Shown piece after piece: positions 7,062 to 14,122 of a stretch of 22,971 nt of DNA; the first letter of the stretch is position 1; the number at the start of each line of letters is the position of its first letter. Where the stretch lies: positions 1 through 22,971 of the IMG/VR virus record IMGVR_UViG_3300049595_002648; one strand, written 5' to 3'. The notes beneath the pieces are model-generated. The model was not told the origin of the DNA. It did no database searches and worked only from the letters and a program-made list of their open reading frames with translations. The translations under genes were made by a program, and so were the position numbers. The stretch is from a virus.

Positions 7062-7344
7062 TGGGCCTGACGAAGTTTATTGTCTTAATAGTCCCGCCAT
7101 CTTTGACCCTTTTCTTTTCGCGATCAAACTTTCCTTCGCCAATCATGTTGCGGATTCGGGTATTGGACAGGCCAGTAATTTTCGTTACCTGATCCACTGT
7201 TTTCCATCCTTCGGCGTTCATGGCCTCAATGGTGGTGAATGTGGTATCCCTGCCAACGGACTCCCAAACCTTATCCCATGATGAGATTACAATTTTAGGA
7301 GCGGGCTTTTTTGTTCTACTAGCTTTGCTATGTGTTGTTTCCAT
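7054..7344 (-). CDS. Helix-turn-helix-like DNA-binding protein
   Basis: A 96-residue protein with a basic N-terminal arm (about 1-18). Residues 47-70 (GWKTVDQVTKITGLSNTRIR) look like a helix-turn-helix, with the helix VDQVTKIT, turn GLS and recognition helix NTRIRNMIGEG. A beta-hairpin-like KRVKDGG.IKTINFV end follows, in the manner of a small winged helix. The start at 7344 overlaps the end of the phosphoesterase gene by 58 bp in another frame. The next Met (42) would remove only the tail, so the overlap is not decisive for function. It is the last gene of the long minus-strand series and converges on the plus-strand unit. A late regulator is plausible but not shown. Confidence 0.6.
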   Translation of the reverse strand: METTHSKASRTKKPAPKIVISSWDKVWESVGRDTTFTTIEAMNAEGWKTVDQVTKITGLSNTRIRNMIGEGKFDREKKRVKDGGTIKTINFVRPII

Positions 7345-8081
7345 GAGAATGTGCCTTTGTCTACGGTAAATGTGAGGAATCCGAAGTCTACTTTGCCTAC
7401 ACAGCGGCGGGCTCCGAACTTGCTGCCTGCTCCTTGGAGTGCTGGGGTGGTCATGGCGATCCAGTCGCTTCCTCCGCAGAAGTTGTGGTAATGAACATGA
7501 CTTCTTAGCAAGACGTTGGCCTTGTGCTGCTCTCCTTCTTCGGTAAGCAATACATTCCAGAGGCGGTCTTTGGCTACTCCTGTATGCCTTGTGTGGGGGA
7601 GGCTTCCGCTTCCTGCTGGGTGGTGTTTGAGATCGAAGACGATTCCTTCGACTTCAATCCAGAGTTGGTCGGAGATGGTAGCTCCCACTCGTTCTGCGAT
7701 AACATTCTCCCAATCCTCTCCGTCTGAGGAACTCACATGGTAGGGAGTGCCCCTTGAAATTGCTATCTTGCAGTTCTTTGTTTTCGGGATTTGACGGATG
7801 ATCTTTACGGCCATATCCGCCTGATCCTCCATATCGGGGGCTAGAAGCTCCGTAGCCCCGCTTTTCTTGCCCTTACCATCCACCAGATCCCCGTTGACGA
7901 AAATAATGTCGTAGGGGCCGTTACGCGCAATCTCGCGGGCATACCATGTCCAGTGGGCTTTGTTAATTTGAGCCCAGAGAGGGATTTCTCCATTCTCGTC
8001 TTTTTCGGGCAACCAGCCTGTTGGGGTTAATCCGACCCTGTGGCCGCAATGAAAGTCCGATAGGACTGCTATTTTTTTCAT
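7287..8081 (-). CDS. Calcineurin-like metallophosphoesterase
   Basis: A 264-residue protein with the metal-site motifs of the calcineurin-like phosphoesterase superfamily in order: DFHCGH (Asp9, His11), VNGDLVDG (Asp65), GTPYH (His115, in place of the usual GNHD/E), LKHHPAGS (His153/154) and RSHVHYH (His195, His197). Members hydrolyse phosphomonoesters or phosphodiesters using a two-metal centre; phage members act on nucleic acids or nucleotides, but the substrate here is unknown. The GTPYH block departs from the standard GNHE, although a His at this place is kept. It starts 6 bp after the preceding 73-residue gene, with a leader reading taacctact before the ATG and no Shine-Dalgarno. Confidence 0.8.
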   Translation of the reverse strand: MKKIAVLSDFHCGHRVGLTPTGWLPEKDENGEIPLWAQINKAHWTWYAREIARNGPYDIIFVNGDLVDGKGKKSGATELLAPDMEDQADMAVKIIRQIPKTKNCKIAISRGTPYHVSSSDGEDWENVIAERVGATISDQLWIEVEGIVFDLKHHPAGSGSLPHTRHTGVAKDRLWNVLLTEEGEQHKANVLLRSHVHYHNFCGGSDWIAMTTPALQGAGSKFGARRCVGKVDFGFLTFTVDKGTFSWKQHIAKLVEQKSPLLKL

Positions 8082-8087
8082 AGTAGG

Positions 8088-8309
8088 TTAGTTGAAGTTG
8101 ACACCACGATCCGCCATTTCGTTCAAAAGAAACTCGCGGACAGACTCTATGGTCTCGGTGTGCCATTCAGGGTCAGACCCGTGTTTAACGTGGGATCGGA
8201 AGCGGTCTTCCATTCCGAACAAGATTGAATACATATCCCCAGCCTTGTGGGCCATGTCGCATTCAACCTGATCCTCTGGAAGGTCGAAGCTAAGTGTGGA
8301 TTTTGGCAT
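8088..8309 (-). CDS. Hypothetical protein, 73 residues
   Basis: A short, mildly acidic, soluble protein beginning MPKSTLSFDLPEDQVE and containing a helical stretch (MYSILFGMEDRFRSHV) and TESVREFL-like C-terminal helix. It resembles the small unnamed proteins common in phage accessory blocks, for which I know no function. It lies 5 bp downstream of the acidic 87-residue gene and 6 bp upstream of the phosphoesterase gene, so it belongs to the same transcript. ATG 8309-8307 is the only reasonable start, and no Shine-Dalgarno is seen. Confidence 0.65.
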   Translation of the reverse strand: MPKSTLSFDLPEDQVECDMAHKAGDMYSILFGMEDRFRSHVKHGSDPEWHTETIESVREFLLNEMADRGVNFN

Positions 8310-8314
8310 AAGAG

Positions 8315-8578
8315 TTATTTGTCTTTAAGGACTTTCTTTAAATCCCCGTCATCCAAATCATCGTCATCGTCTTCGTCCTCATCCTGCCCGTAGAGGATGT
8401 CGTGGATGTTGGAGACAATACCTTCGATGGCGTAGTCATTGCCGAATTTAAGGAAGGCGTTCTTTGTCTCCCCGCCGTCTTGGAAAGTAGCAACGACAAA
8501 CCCCGAATCAAAGTATTCAACAAGCTCAGTGCATAGCTTGTCCAACACCTTCTGGAGCCTTTCGTCATGGACGGCCAT
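8315..8578 (-). CDS. Acidic-tailed hypothetical protein
   Basis: An 87-residue protein with an ordered-looking N-terminal part (LQKVLDKLCTELVEYFDSGF, then VVATFQDGG) and a strongly acidic tail with an almost unbroken D/E run (about residues 66-77) before a basic-acidic end. I choose ATG 8578-8576, which lies 4 bp after the stop of the zinc-ribbon gene. The longer frame to GTG 8665 would overlap most of that gene in another frame. Acidic tails of this kind occur in DNA mimics and in proteins that bind basic partners, but nothing here proves either. No family recognised. Confidence 0.65.
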   Translation of the reverse strand: MAVHDERLQKVLDKLCTELVEYFDSGFVVATFQDGGETKNAFLKFGNDYAIEGIVSNIHDILYGQDEDEDDDDDLDDGDLKKVLKDK

Positions 8579-8582
8579 AAGC

Positions 8583-8726
8583 TCAGTCTTGGGTTTCTCC
8601 GCAGTTTTTGCATCGGATGATATTGACACCGCCCATTGAGATGCGTTCAATCTTTTCTGACCCACAGTAGAAACAGGTCTTAGGAGCGGGCTTGCGGTAG
8701 ACTTTCTTCTTCTTGTCCTTGCTCAT
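8583..8726 (-). CDS. Small zinc-ribbon protein
   Basis: A 47-residue protein with Cys18-x2-Cys21 and Cys39-x2-Cys42 (CFYC and CKNC), separated by 17 residues, giving a classic four-Cys zinc ribbon after a Lys-rich N-terminal arm (KDKKKK). Zinc ribbons of this size often bind nucleic acid or RNA polymerase; its target is unknown. The start ATG 8726-8724 overlaps the endolysin TGA in an ATGA junction, strong evidence of real translational coupling. Because it is short it would be missed by length-limited gene calling. The four Cys are direct observation; the role is not known. Confidence 0.75.
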   Translation of the reverse strand: MSKDKKKKVYRKPAPKTCFYCGSEKIERISMGGVNIIRCKNCGETQD

Positions 8727-9379
8727 TTGACTGTTGATGGATTGATTCTGACAAAGTTGCGGACCAAAGACGCAGACCGCGTCTTAAGCCACACCCCGTC
8801 TCCAGAGGTAGAGTCGCGGGTTCCGCGCCCATTGGTATTACCCTCCACACATTGGAACCTTCCATCAGATAGAACCTTAGTCACAATCCCGATATGGGAG
8901 AAGTCAAAAATGGCGAAGTCTCCAACATGGGGTTTAGACCTGCTGGATAGAACCTTGGTGGTAGCTGGTCGTTCTTTGGCCCATGAGATATACCCAAACG
9001 CTGCTGCTGTCTTCGGTCTCCATTGCTCTGGAGTCATTACCCTTAGACCCAGCCATTCAATTGCTTCGGGGTCTTTAAGCCACTCCCTTGTAACCCAAGA
9101 TGTCAGTGCGGCACACCACGGCCAAGATGCTGGCTTCAGGTTAGTGGATGCTTGGTATTTCCTGATTTCGGGGCCGTTGTTATTTCCCCCGACTTCTTTT
9201 ACTCCAACTTGGGACAGGGCAATATCAACCAGTTTTTCTAGTGGGCTTTTGGTTGCGGGCTTTTTGGATGGGGGAACGATTACCGATGGCTCTTTGGATT
9301 CGGATGGCAAGCTCGGCAAGGACGGCGCTGGGCCAGCCTTTGATTCGATGCCAAGTAGTTTCAGGATTAACTTCCACAT
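8723..9379 (-). CDS. Endolysin with CHAP-type cysteine amidase/peptidase domain
   Basis: A 218-residue protein that should cut peptidoglycan at the end of infection. The CHAP-like domain spans about 48-212, with catalytic Cys89 in WPWCAA, His162 in FSHIGIVT and a polar third residue in VEGNTN (Glu179/Asn181), plus GDFAIFDF before the His, as usual in this family. Residues about 14-46 form a Pro/Ser/Lys-rich linker after a short hydrophobic N-terminus (WKLILKLLGI), too short to be a clear signal peptide. No separate wall-binding domain is present. It follows the holin candidates and a 66-residue unknown, as expected for a lysis block. Amidase versus endopeptidase cannot be told from sequence. 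Confidence 0.8.
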   Translation of the reverse strand: MWKLILKLLGIESKAGPAPSLPSLPSESKEPSVIVPPSKKPATKSPLEKLVDIALSQVGVKEVGGNNNGPEIRKYQASTNLKPASWPWCAALTSWVTREWLKDPEAIEWLGLRVMTPEQWRPKTAAAFGYISWAKERPATTKVLSSRSKPHVGDFAIFDFSHIGIVTKVLSDGRFQCVEGNTNGRGTRDSTSGDGVWLKTRSASLVRNFVRINPSTVK

Positions 9380-9401
9380 GGGTTGATTTCACCCACAAAC
9401 C

Positions 9402-9602
9402 TTACCACTTGCAAACTCTTTTTCCGATATCCCAATTCCTAGAAATCCGCTCCACCTCTGACTCCGATGGTGAGGGAAGTCTTTCCATCATGGCCCCGCT
9501 TGCCTTTGGCCCAGAAGCGGAGGGAACCGAGTAAACGGACAAGGAAACTTCTGCGATCTTCTTGGGGCGGGGTTGGGACGAGGATTGCTTTGAGTAGTTC
9601 AT
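9402..9602 (-). CDS. Hypothetical protein in the lysis block
   Basis: A 66-residue protein, Ser/Pro-rich and basic at both ends, with no transmembrane segment. It contains KASGAMMERLPSPSESEVER. No family recognised. The case for it being real is position: it fills exactly the space between the holin-like gene (stop at 9612) and the endolysin start (9379), with short gaps on both sides and the same strand. A competing plus-strand frame covers 9467-9658 but runs against all neighbours. Moderate confidence. Confidence 0.5.
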   Translation of the reverse strand: MNYSKQSSSQPRPKKIAEVSLSVYSVPSASGPKASGAMMERLPSPSESEVERISRNWDIGKRVCKW

Positions 9603-9611
9603 GGGAGAGTT

Positions 9612-9968
9612 TCACAACCTTTTCTTGCGGCTACAGGCGGGTTTGCGGGCCTTCATAGCCTTGGGAACCTCAATGGCCCGACGAACCTCTGTATAGGTCA
9701 CAGGGCCAGCCACTCCGTCCACATCGGTATTGACCAAGGCTTGGATCTTCTTGACCCCCTTGACGTTGATGGCGTTGGTGGTGTAGTTGACGATGGAGAT
9801 AATGAAGGCCACCACAAACCCTGTGAGAGATACTTGGTCTACGGACTCAGCCAGCTTGGGGTCAACCATGGCGAGTTTGCTAACCACGGCAGCAATGGCC
9901 ATGGCGATAAGGGGGGAGATGATGCCGCCAGACTTACTAACGAGAAATGCGAGAATTTTATCTTTCAT
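9612..9968 (-). CDS. Holin-like membrane protein with peptidoglycan-binding-like motif
   Basis: A 118-residue protein with two predicted membrane helices (about 16-35 and 48-66) and a basic tail (KARKPACSRKKRL), a common holin layout. Holins form the membrane lesion that lets endolysin reach the wall. Unusually, residues about 74-99 (KIQALVNTDVDGVAGPVTYT) resemble the repeat of PG_binding_1 domains, with the N..VDG..GP.T core. The gene has one of the few clear Shine-Dalgarno sites: GGAGG 9 nt before ATG 9968-9966, lying inside the last codons of the upstream holin gene, whose stop is at 9973. It sits between two other lysis candidates. Confidence 0.6.
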   Translation of the reverse strand: MKDKILAFLVSKSGGIISPLIAMAIAAVVSKLAMVDPKLAESVDQVSLTGFVVAFIISIVNYTTNAINVKGVKKIQALVNTDVDGVAGPVTYTEVRRAIEVPKAMKARKPACSRKKRL

Positions 9969-9972
9969 TTGA

Positions 9973-10257
9973 TTATTCCTCCACCTTCACACGTTGAACC
10001 GCTGATTCAATGGTAAAGCGGATCAGAGACTCGGAAGCATCAATGCCATTGCGAAGAGCGGCTTGGGTAAGTTTTTTTACGGCAGCTTCGCGTTTTTGTG
10101 AACCAGTTTTGCTGGAATCAGCCAACTCACGAACAATATCCAAGGCGAGGGGAAGGAGGGATGCGGCGGCATCCACAAAGAGTTCACGAAGGATCGGTGC
10201 GTAGAAGTTCCAGATTTTGGCAGGAACCCCGAATAGATAGGTGAAGAATGATTTCAT
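9973..10257 (-). CDS. Phage holin candidate, LLH-family-like
   Basis: A 94-residue protein with an N-terminal hydrophobic/amphipathic half (about 4-43, with LPLALDIVRELA) and a C-terminal half QKREAAVKKLTQAALRNGI (about 54-72), followed by SLIRFTIESAVQRVK. The order KREAAV, then GI, then a final I.SAV..VK helix is what I recall of the LL-H type phage holin superfamily. Its place upstream of a second membrane protein and the endolysin supports a lysis role. The start has no Shine-Dalgarno (leader ...cttctact before the ATG). Alternatives are an antiholin or other membrane-associated lysis regulator. Confidence 0.55.
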   Translation of the reverse strand: MKSFFTYLFGVPAKIWNFYAPILRELFVDAAASLLPLALDIVRELADSSKTGSQKREAAVKKLTQAALRNGIDASESLIRFTIESAVQRVKVEE

Positions 10258-10275
10258 AGTAGAAGTAAGGCTAGG

Positions 10276-10560
10276 CTAGAATCCCTTGGATTTCAAGTAA
10301 TCTTCGATTCTTTTTGTGCGTTCGTCAATTCGGGCTAGGGTCTCAGATCTCTCTTGGTTTTCTTTATTAATCATCTCAATCCGCGCATCCTGCTTGGCAT
10401 CATTAGTTTGGATGTGTCTCATCTGCTCTGGAAGGACAATCCACCCATTAAGCGCCGAAAACAAAGTAATCATCAAAGCTACCCCTGCAATCAACTCGCT
10501 CATGGTGAGCTTTATTCCGCGCTCCATCCCCCTGCGTCTTGGAATCTCTTCAATGCTCAT
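10276..10560 (-). CDS. Membrane-anchored coiled-coil protein (spanin- or holin-like)
   Basis: A 94-residue protein with a basic N-terminus (RRRGMERGIK), one membrane helix (about 21-45, GVALMITLFSALNGWIVL) and a charged coiled-coil tail rich in E, K and R (ENQERSETLARIDERTKRIE). This topology, a short inner tail, one helix and a coiled coil on the far side, fits an inner-membrane spanin or a holin accessory, and its position at the head of the lysis block agrees. I choose ATG 10560-10558, which overlaps the TGA of the upstream gene (ATGA). The frame extending to 10596 runs into that gene. The topology is inferred from charge. Confidence 0.6.
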   Translation of the reverse strand: MSIEEIPRRRGMERGIKLTMSELIAGVALMITLFSALNGWIVLPEQMRHIQTNDAKQDARIEMINKENQERSETLARIDERTKRIEDYLKSKGF

Positions 10561-11501
10561 AGTGACGTAATAATGGAAGCCACTTGATAACGCCAAGGCC
10601 AGTTGATATAGGTAGCTAGGTTTGCGGGGTTGCCCGTGTCTCCGCGATAGGCGGCGGCGATATGACCTAGAGCCTGCTTCTCGCTCCAGTCGGTATGGTT
10701 TGGGGTTTCGGGCGTTAGGACAAGATCTGTGGGATCAAGACCGTCATTAAACCATCCAGTGGCCAACCAAGGATAAGCAACATTTGATATAGACCTAGCA
10801 AAATCCCCAGCAATATTTATAACCCATTCATTTAATTCCCCCCAAGTAATATTGGCATCACCATTTAGGCGATAGGATGGTCTTTCATTAACATCACCAT
10901 CATACACATAGTTTCCATTGTTTTGACTGTCGCTCAAGCCCGAAACAACAACTGTAGATTGAGCTATATCTCCACTGATTGCATTGTAGATGTCACTCCA
11001 AGCGTAGTTCTTTGGGAGAGAAATGTAATCAGTTTCTCCTCGCGGGGCTCCAGCGGCGACGGCAATCTTGGCCCAGAGATAGCGTTCTGGGAGGGTGAGG
11101 TAATTGGCTATTGGATTAAGCGCGGGGACTTCTGTGACTGTTGGGACTGGTCCTTCACCTTCTTGAGGTTCCCATTCAGTGGCCTGCCATGGAAATTCTG
11201 TATCGCTATTTGATAAATAAATACCATCCTCTATTAAAATGCGCCATTGTTCATTATCAAATCTAATAACAAAAATATCGGTGTCGCTATCTTCGCCTAC
11301 CAAATTGTAATACGGTTTGCCGTCAAATGTTCCGCGCTCGGTATAAATCCCGTTAACCTCCTCCGACCCTGCCCCCGAAACCAAAACACTAGAAGGAGCC
11401 TGAGTTTCTCCTTTTTCTTCTACTAGCCACTTGGCCAGCATCTGCCGTCTAGGCAGGTCTGCCGCTGAAGCAAAGACGCTATCTAAAGTTGGGAGGGCCA
11501 T
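10557..11501 (-). CDS. Modular virion-like protein with two duplicated beta domains and four LPxxY motifs
   Basis: A 314-residue protein. Residues 39-110 and 184-250 are diverged copies of one roughly 70-residue module, sharing V(L/V)VSG, NG.Y, (K/R)P.Y.L.G, W.I and PW.AT.W. Around them a short helical motif recurs: ADLPRRQMLAKW (14-25), LTLPERYLWAKIAVA (135-149), ISLPKNYAWSDIYNA (160-174) and INWPWRYQVASII (299-311). Such modules occur in environmental phage fibre and baseplate-like proteins, and a receptor- or sugar-binding role is inferred. The beta modules are A/T-rich while the helical motifs are G/C-rich. A GGAGG lies 13 nt before the start, farther than usual. It sits between the 81-residue acidic gene and the lysis block. 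Confidence 0.65.
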   Translation of the reverse strand: MALPTLDSVFASAADLPRRQMLAKWLVEEKGETQAPSSVLVSGAGSEEVNGIYTERGTFDGKPYYNLVGEDSDTDIFVIRFDNEQWRILIEDGIYLSNSDTEFPWQATEWEPQEGEGPVPTVTEVPALNPIANYLTLPERYLWAKIAVAAGAPRGETDYISLPKNYAWSDIYNAISGDIAQSTVVVSGLSDSQNNGNYVYDGDVNERPSYRLNGDANITWGELNEWVINIAGDFARSISNVAYPWLATGWFNDGLDPTDLVLTPETPNHTDWSEKQALGHIAAAYRGDTGNPANLATYINWPWRYQVASIITSL

Positions 11502-11522
11502 AGTCTATGGAACCCCTCCTAG

Positions 11523-11768
11523 CTAGGCCATGCCCATGATGCGCTCGCCCATACCAGCCATAGGATTGGCCGCTTCCATTTCGTCAACGGCTTCGTCTTC
11601 TTCCATCTCGGTATCTTCTTCGACGTCTTCAGCCGCAAGCTCGACGCCAGCAATCATGGTCGGGACAAGCGAGTCGCCTTCAACGCGAAAGGTAACGAGT
11701 TCTTCAAAAGTATCGCCATCAGTAACATCTTCGGGAAGCGTAAAGTTTTCGGGAATTTCGATTTTCAT
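11523..11768 (-). CDS. Acidic hypothetical protein
   Basis: An 81-residue, strongly acidic protein. The N-terminal half looks folded (MKIEIPENFTLPEDV, then TFEELVTFRVEGD), followed by an E/D-rich segment (about 46-68) and a Met/Gly-rich end (MAGMGERIMGMA). No family recognised. It lies between two virion-like genes with short gaps (51 bp upstream, 21 bp downstream), so it is probably a late protein, perhaps a small chaperone or decoration protein. The leader reads ccaaataacct before the ATG, without Shine-Dalgarno. Confidence 0.65.
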   Translation of the reverse strand: MKIEIPENFTLPEDVTDGDTFEELVTFRVEGDSLVPTMIAGVELAAEDVEEDTEMEEDEAVDEMEAANPMAGMGERIMGMA

Positions 11769-11819
11769 AGGTTATTTGGTTATAGTGGAACAAATGCAGG
11801 ACAAGGTCAAGCTATCATT

Positions 11820-13616
11820 CTATTTTAAAACATCGTTGTATATTCTTACAGCACACGGGAGCGTTGTATTGGTTGTGCCAGCCTCATTCCATTCAATTTC
11901 TATTTTGGCCATTACAAAATTTTCGTCGCCAGTCACAAAAAGATCTTGAATCTCTGGTGTTGTCAAATCTAATGAAAACCCATAAAAGACACCATTACCA
12001 GACTCAACAACAGTCCAATCACCATCAATAGCCAAAAGTTCTCCAGTGTATTGATTTTTTATCCCGATTCTTCCGCTTGATCCATAAGAAAGACCAGAAA
12101 GAACCCCGCGACGAACAAACTTTACATCAATTGCCGAAACGTCATTTCTGGTCAAATCTATTTCGGTAACTGGGCGGACAAATGTTTGATCGGTGACAAT
12201 CTGTCTATTTTCCAAGTTAATATAAATGGGGATTCCGCTAACCCTTGATTCAACCAACAAATTTCCACTACCTAAAGAAACAATTGTGGATTCAGATTGA
12301 ATAAGTGTTGGGGCAACAACTCTGAGATACGGCTCAGATAGGGAAGTTGCGGTGATTTGAGAAGAAATAGCGTAATCGTAATTCAGGCTTCCAGAAGACA
12401 AAACGGAAGAAACGGCTTGCACAGACAGCAAAACACCCCCCTCAATCTGTCCCACGGCAGATGCTGTTGCGCTGCCCCCAAAAGAAAACAGAACCTCTCT
12501 CAAGCGGCTTTCTGCCACCATATCGGTGTAATCGGTTGTGATATCTACCTGAGACCCGCCAAAACTTGTGCTAACCCTAAATGTGTTGGCGGTAAATCCA
12601 GAAGCTATTACCCAATAAACAACATTTTCGGTTAACCCAACCCCGCCAGTAAGGCTAACAAAGATAATGGGCTCACCAATGTCGAAGCCATGGTCTGTTC
12701 CAGTAATTAAATTATCGTCAGCTTCTGCCGTCAATCCCGCAACTTGTGCTGAGTTTATGATGGATAGCCTTGAATTGGTAACCCTACCGCTAGAATAAAG
12801 TTCTGAAGCCAAAAATGTTGGAAGAAGAAAATTAAGAGACGCTACCGCCGTTACTGAAGAAGTTAAACTTTGGGCATCCAGTAAATTAAACTGGGGTTCC
12901 TGAATAACGCCAGAAAATGACCCCTCAATTGGAATCACTATTGGAACTTCTCTATATGGGTATGAACTATATGGAATTTGATTATTAGCAAAAACAAGGG
13001 AATTGTTTGAAGACAGGCGAACAACAATGCTTATTGGTGTTTTTGTTCCGCGATATGTCGTAGAGGCTCTTGTTTGAGAGATATTAACTGTATATGTCCC
13101 AACACCGCCCTGCCCAGTTCCATAACCAGTAACAATAGTTCCAGCGGCAAGCAATGAACTGCTTGTTAAAACTGTACCAATTATAATTTCCCCGCGAGAA
13201 ATAGATGTTACGTTTAATGTTGTTCCGCTTATTTCTCCAACAAAAACTGGTTCAAAATTTTGGATGTTTTTATCAAATGTTAAAAATGCAGTATCTATTA
13301 ATGCTGGTACTATTGTTTCTGCTCTTGTCTGTTGCGTTCTTCCACAAGAAACGTTTACTTCAATCTTTAAATCTTCATTTGGCCTAATGACATTTGATTC
13401 TCCAACAAACCTCCCCCGCGCCCCCGCCGAACTGAAGCCGTATATTGCTTTTAGTTTTAAAATTAATGTAGATAACTGCGTAGAATCTATATTTAAAATT
13501 TTATCGTATGTCGCAACATCAACAAAACGCCCCTGTCTATCACCCAATGCTACATAAAGATCAGAGGCGGTGAGTGTTTCTTCACTCGGGGCAAATGCTA
13601 ATGAATAAAGAGCCAT
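11820..13616 (-). CDS. Virion/tail structural protein with fibre-type modules
   Basis: A 598-residue, beta-rich, Ser/Thr/Gly-rich protein. Residues about 127-187 (GEISGTTLNVTSI, then GTGQGGVGTYTVNISQ) and about 295-365 (GTDHGFDIGEPIIF, then LTGGVGLTENVVYWVI and FTANTFRVS) are two modules widely seen in phage tail and fibre proteins, although their exact role is not known. The C-terminus (about 480-598) has EIDLTRNDVSAIDVKFVRRG and looks like a separate beta-sandwich. No signal peptide or membrane helix. It is markedly A/T-rich (for example 20 of 60 bases G/C at 13201-13260) compared with the capsid gene. It follows the 135-residue structural gene and precedes the 81-residue gene. Confidence 0.7.
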   Translation of the reverse strand: MALYSLAFAPSEETLTASDLYVALGDRQGRFVDVATYDKILNIDSTQLSTLILKLKAIYGFSSAGARGRFVGESNVIRPNEDLKIEVNVSCGRTQQTRAETIVPALIDTAFLTFDKNIQNFEPVFVGEISGTTLNVTSISRGEIIIGTVLTSSSLLAAGTIVTGYGTGQGGVGTYTVNISQTRASTTYRGTKTPISIVVRLSSNNSLVFANNQIPYSSYPYREVPIVIPIEGSFSGVIQEPQFNLLDAQSLTSSVTAVASLNFLLPTFLASELYSSGRVTNSRLSIINSAQVAGLTAEADDNLITGTDHGFDIGEPIIFVSLTGGVGLTENVVYWVIASGFTANTFRVSTSFGGSQVDITTDYTDMVAESRLREVLFSFGGSATASAVGQIEGGVLLSVQAVSSVLSSGSLNYDYAISSQITATSLSEPYLRVVAPTLIQSESTIVSLGSGNLLVESRVSGIPIYINLENRQIVTDQTFVRPVTEIDLTRNDVSAIDVKFVRRGVLSGLSYGSSGRIGIKNQYTGELLAIDGDWTVVESGNGVFYGFSLDLTTPEIQDLFVTGDENFVMAKIEIEWNEAGTTNTTLPCAVRIYNDVLK

Positions 13617-13669
13617 GGCACAATTAACCTACCAGCCGAGAACAATCGACTGATGGGCCCCTCATAGCT

Positions 13670-14077
13670 TTATTCAAAGGTGATGGAAAAGTCGCCAGCG
13701 GCAAAGCGGGCAGTATCACCAGAAGCGATAGAACGCGAAGAAGTAAGGTTGCCGAAATACAGCAAGTTACCAGCAGTAGCGGCGTCAAATACTCCGAAAG
13801 CAACCACACTACCCCAAGTAGCGGTGGCCGTAGGGAATGCAATGGCTGTTCCGTTGGACTTAACACCATTGGCAGAAGCGGGGAAATTGGTAGCATTGTT
13901 GGTTACCGTAGCGCGGGCGTACGCCGTTCCGCTGGTGGAAACCTCAGTGCCGCCACCAGATTCAGTTGGTGCTACGGTGTAAAGAGCGAAATACACAGTC
14001 GCGGGACGAGAATAATCCGAACCACCGAGAACGTGATCGTTGACTTTGTTTTCCAGATAAGAGCTAAGTGCTGCCAT
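13670..14077 (-). CDS. Small phage structural protein, tail-fibre-associated type
   Basis: A 135-residue protein of a family I recognise from many tailed phages: an N-terminal helix (LSSYLENKVNDHVLGG), Y..PATVYFALYT.AP, GGGTEVS, YARATVTNNATNFPA, and a closing ASGDTARFAAGDFSITF. Databases usually call these virion structural or tail-fibre proteins without a proven function. Length and all blocks look complete. It follows the capsid gene after a 147-bp gap that holds a hairpin and a promoter-like site, suggesting it starts a separately tuned transcript. No Shine-Dalgarno; the leader reads aaacactact before the ATG. Confidence 0.75.
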   Translation of the reverse strand: MAALSSYLENKVNDHVLGGSDYSRPATVYFALYTVAPTESGGGTEVSTSGTAYARATVTNNATNFPASANGVKSNGTAIAFPTATATWGSVVAFGVFDAATAGNLLYFGNLTSSRSIASGDTARFAAGDFSITFE

Positions 14078-14122
14078 AGTAGTGTTTAGTTAATTGTTTT
14101 TGGATTGAGATTGTTGAAAATG

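Noticed and set aside
8579-8665. GTG start for the acidic-tailed protein
   Set aside because: It would overlap most of the zinc-ribbon gene out of frame, while an ATG 4 bp after that gene's stop is available.
8727-9386. 219-residue plus-strand frame opposite the endolysin
   Set aside because: Antisense to a gene with clear CHAP catalytic motifs; no recognisable domain.
13624-13896. 90-residue minus-strand frame overlapping the 135-residue structural gene
   Set aside because: It is in another frame of a gene with recognisable family blocks and has leucine/proline-rich shadow composition.
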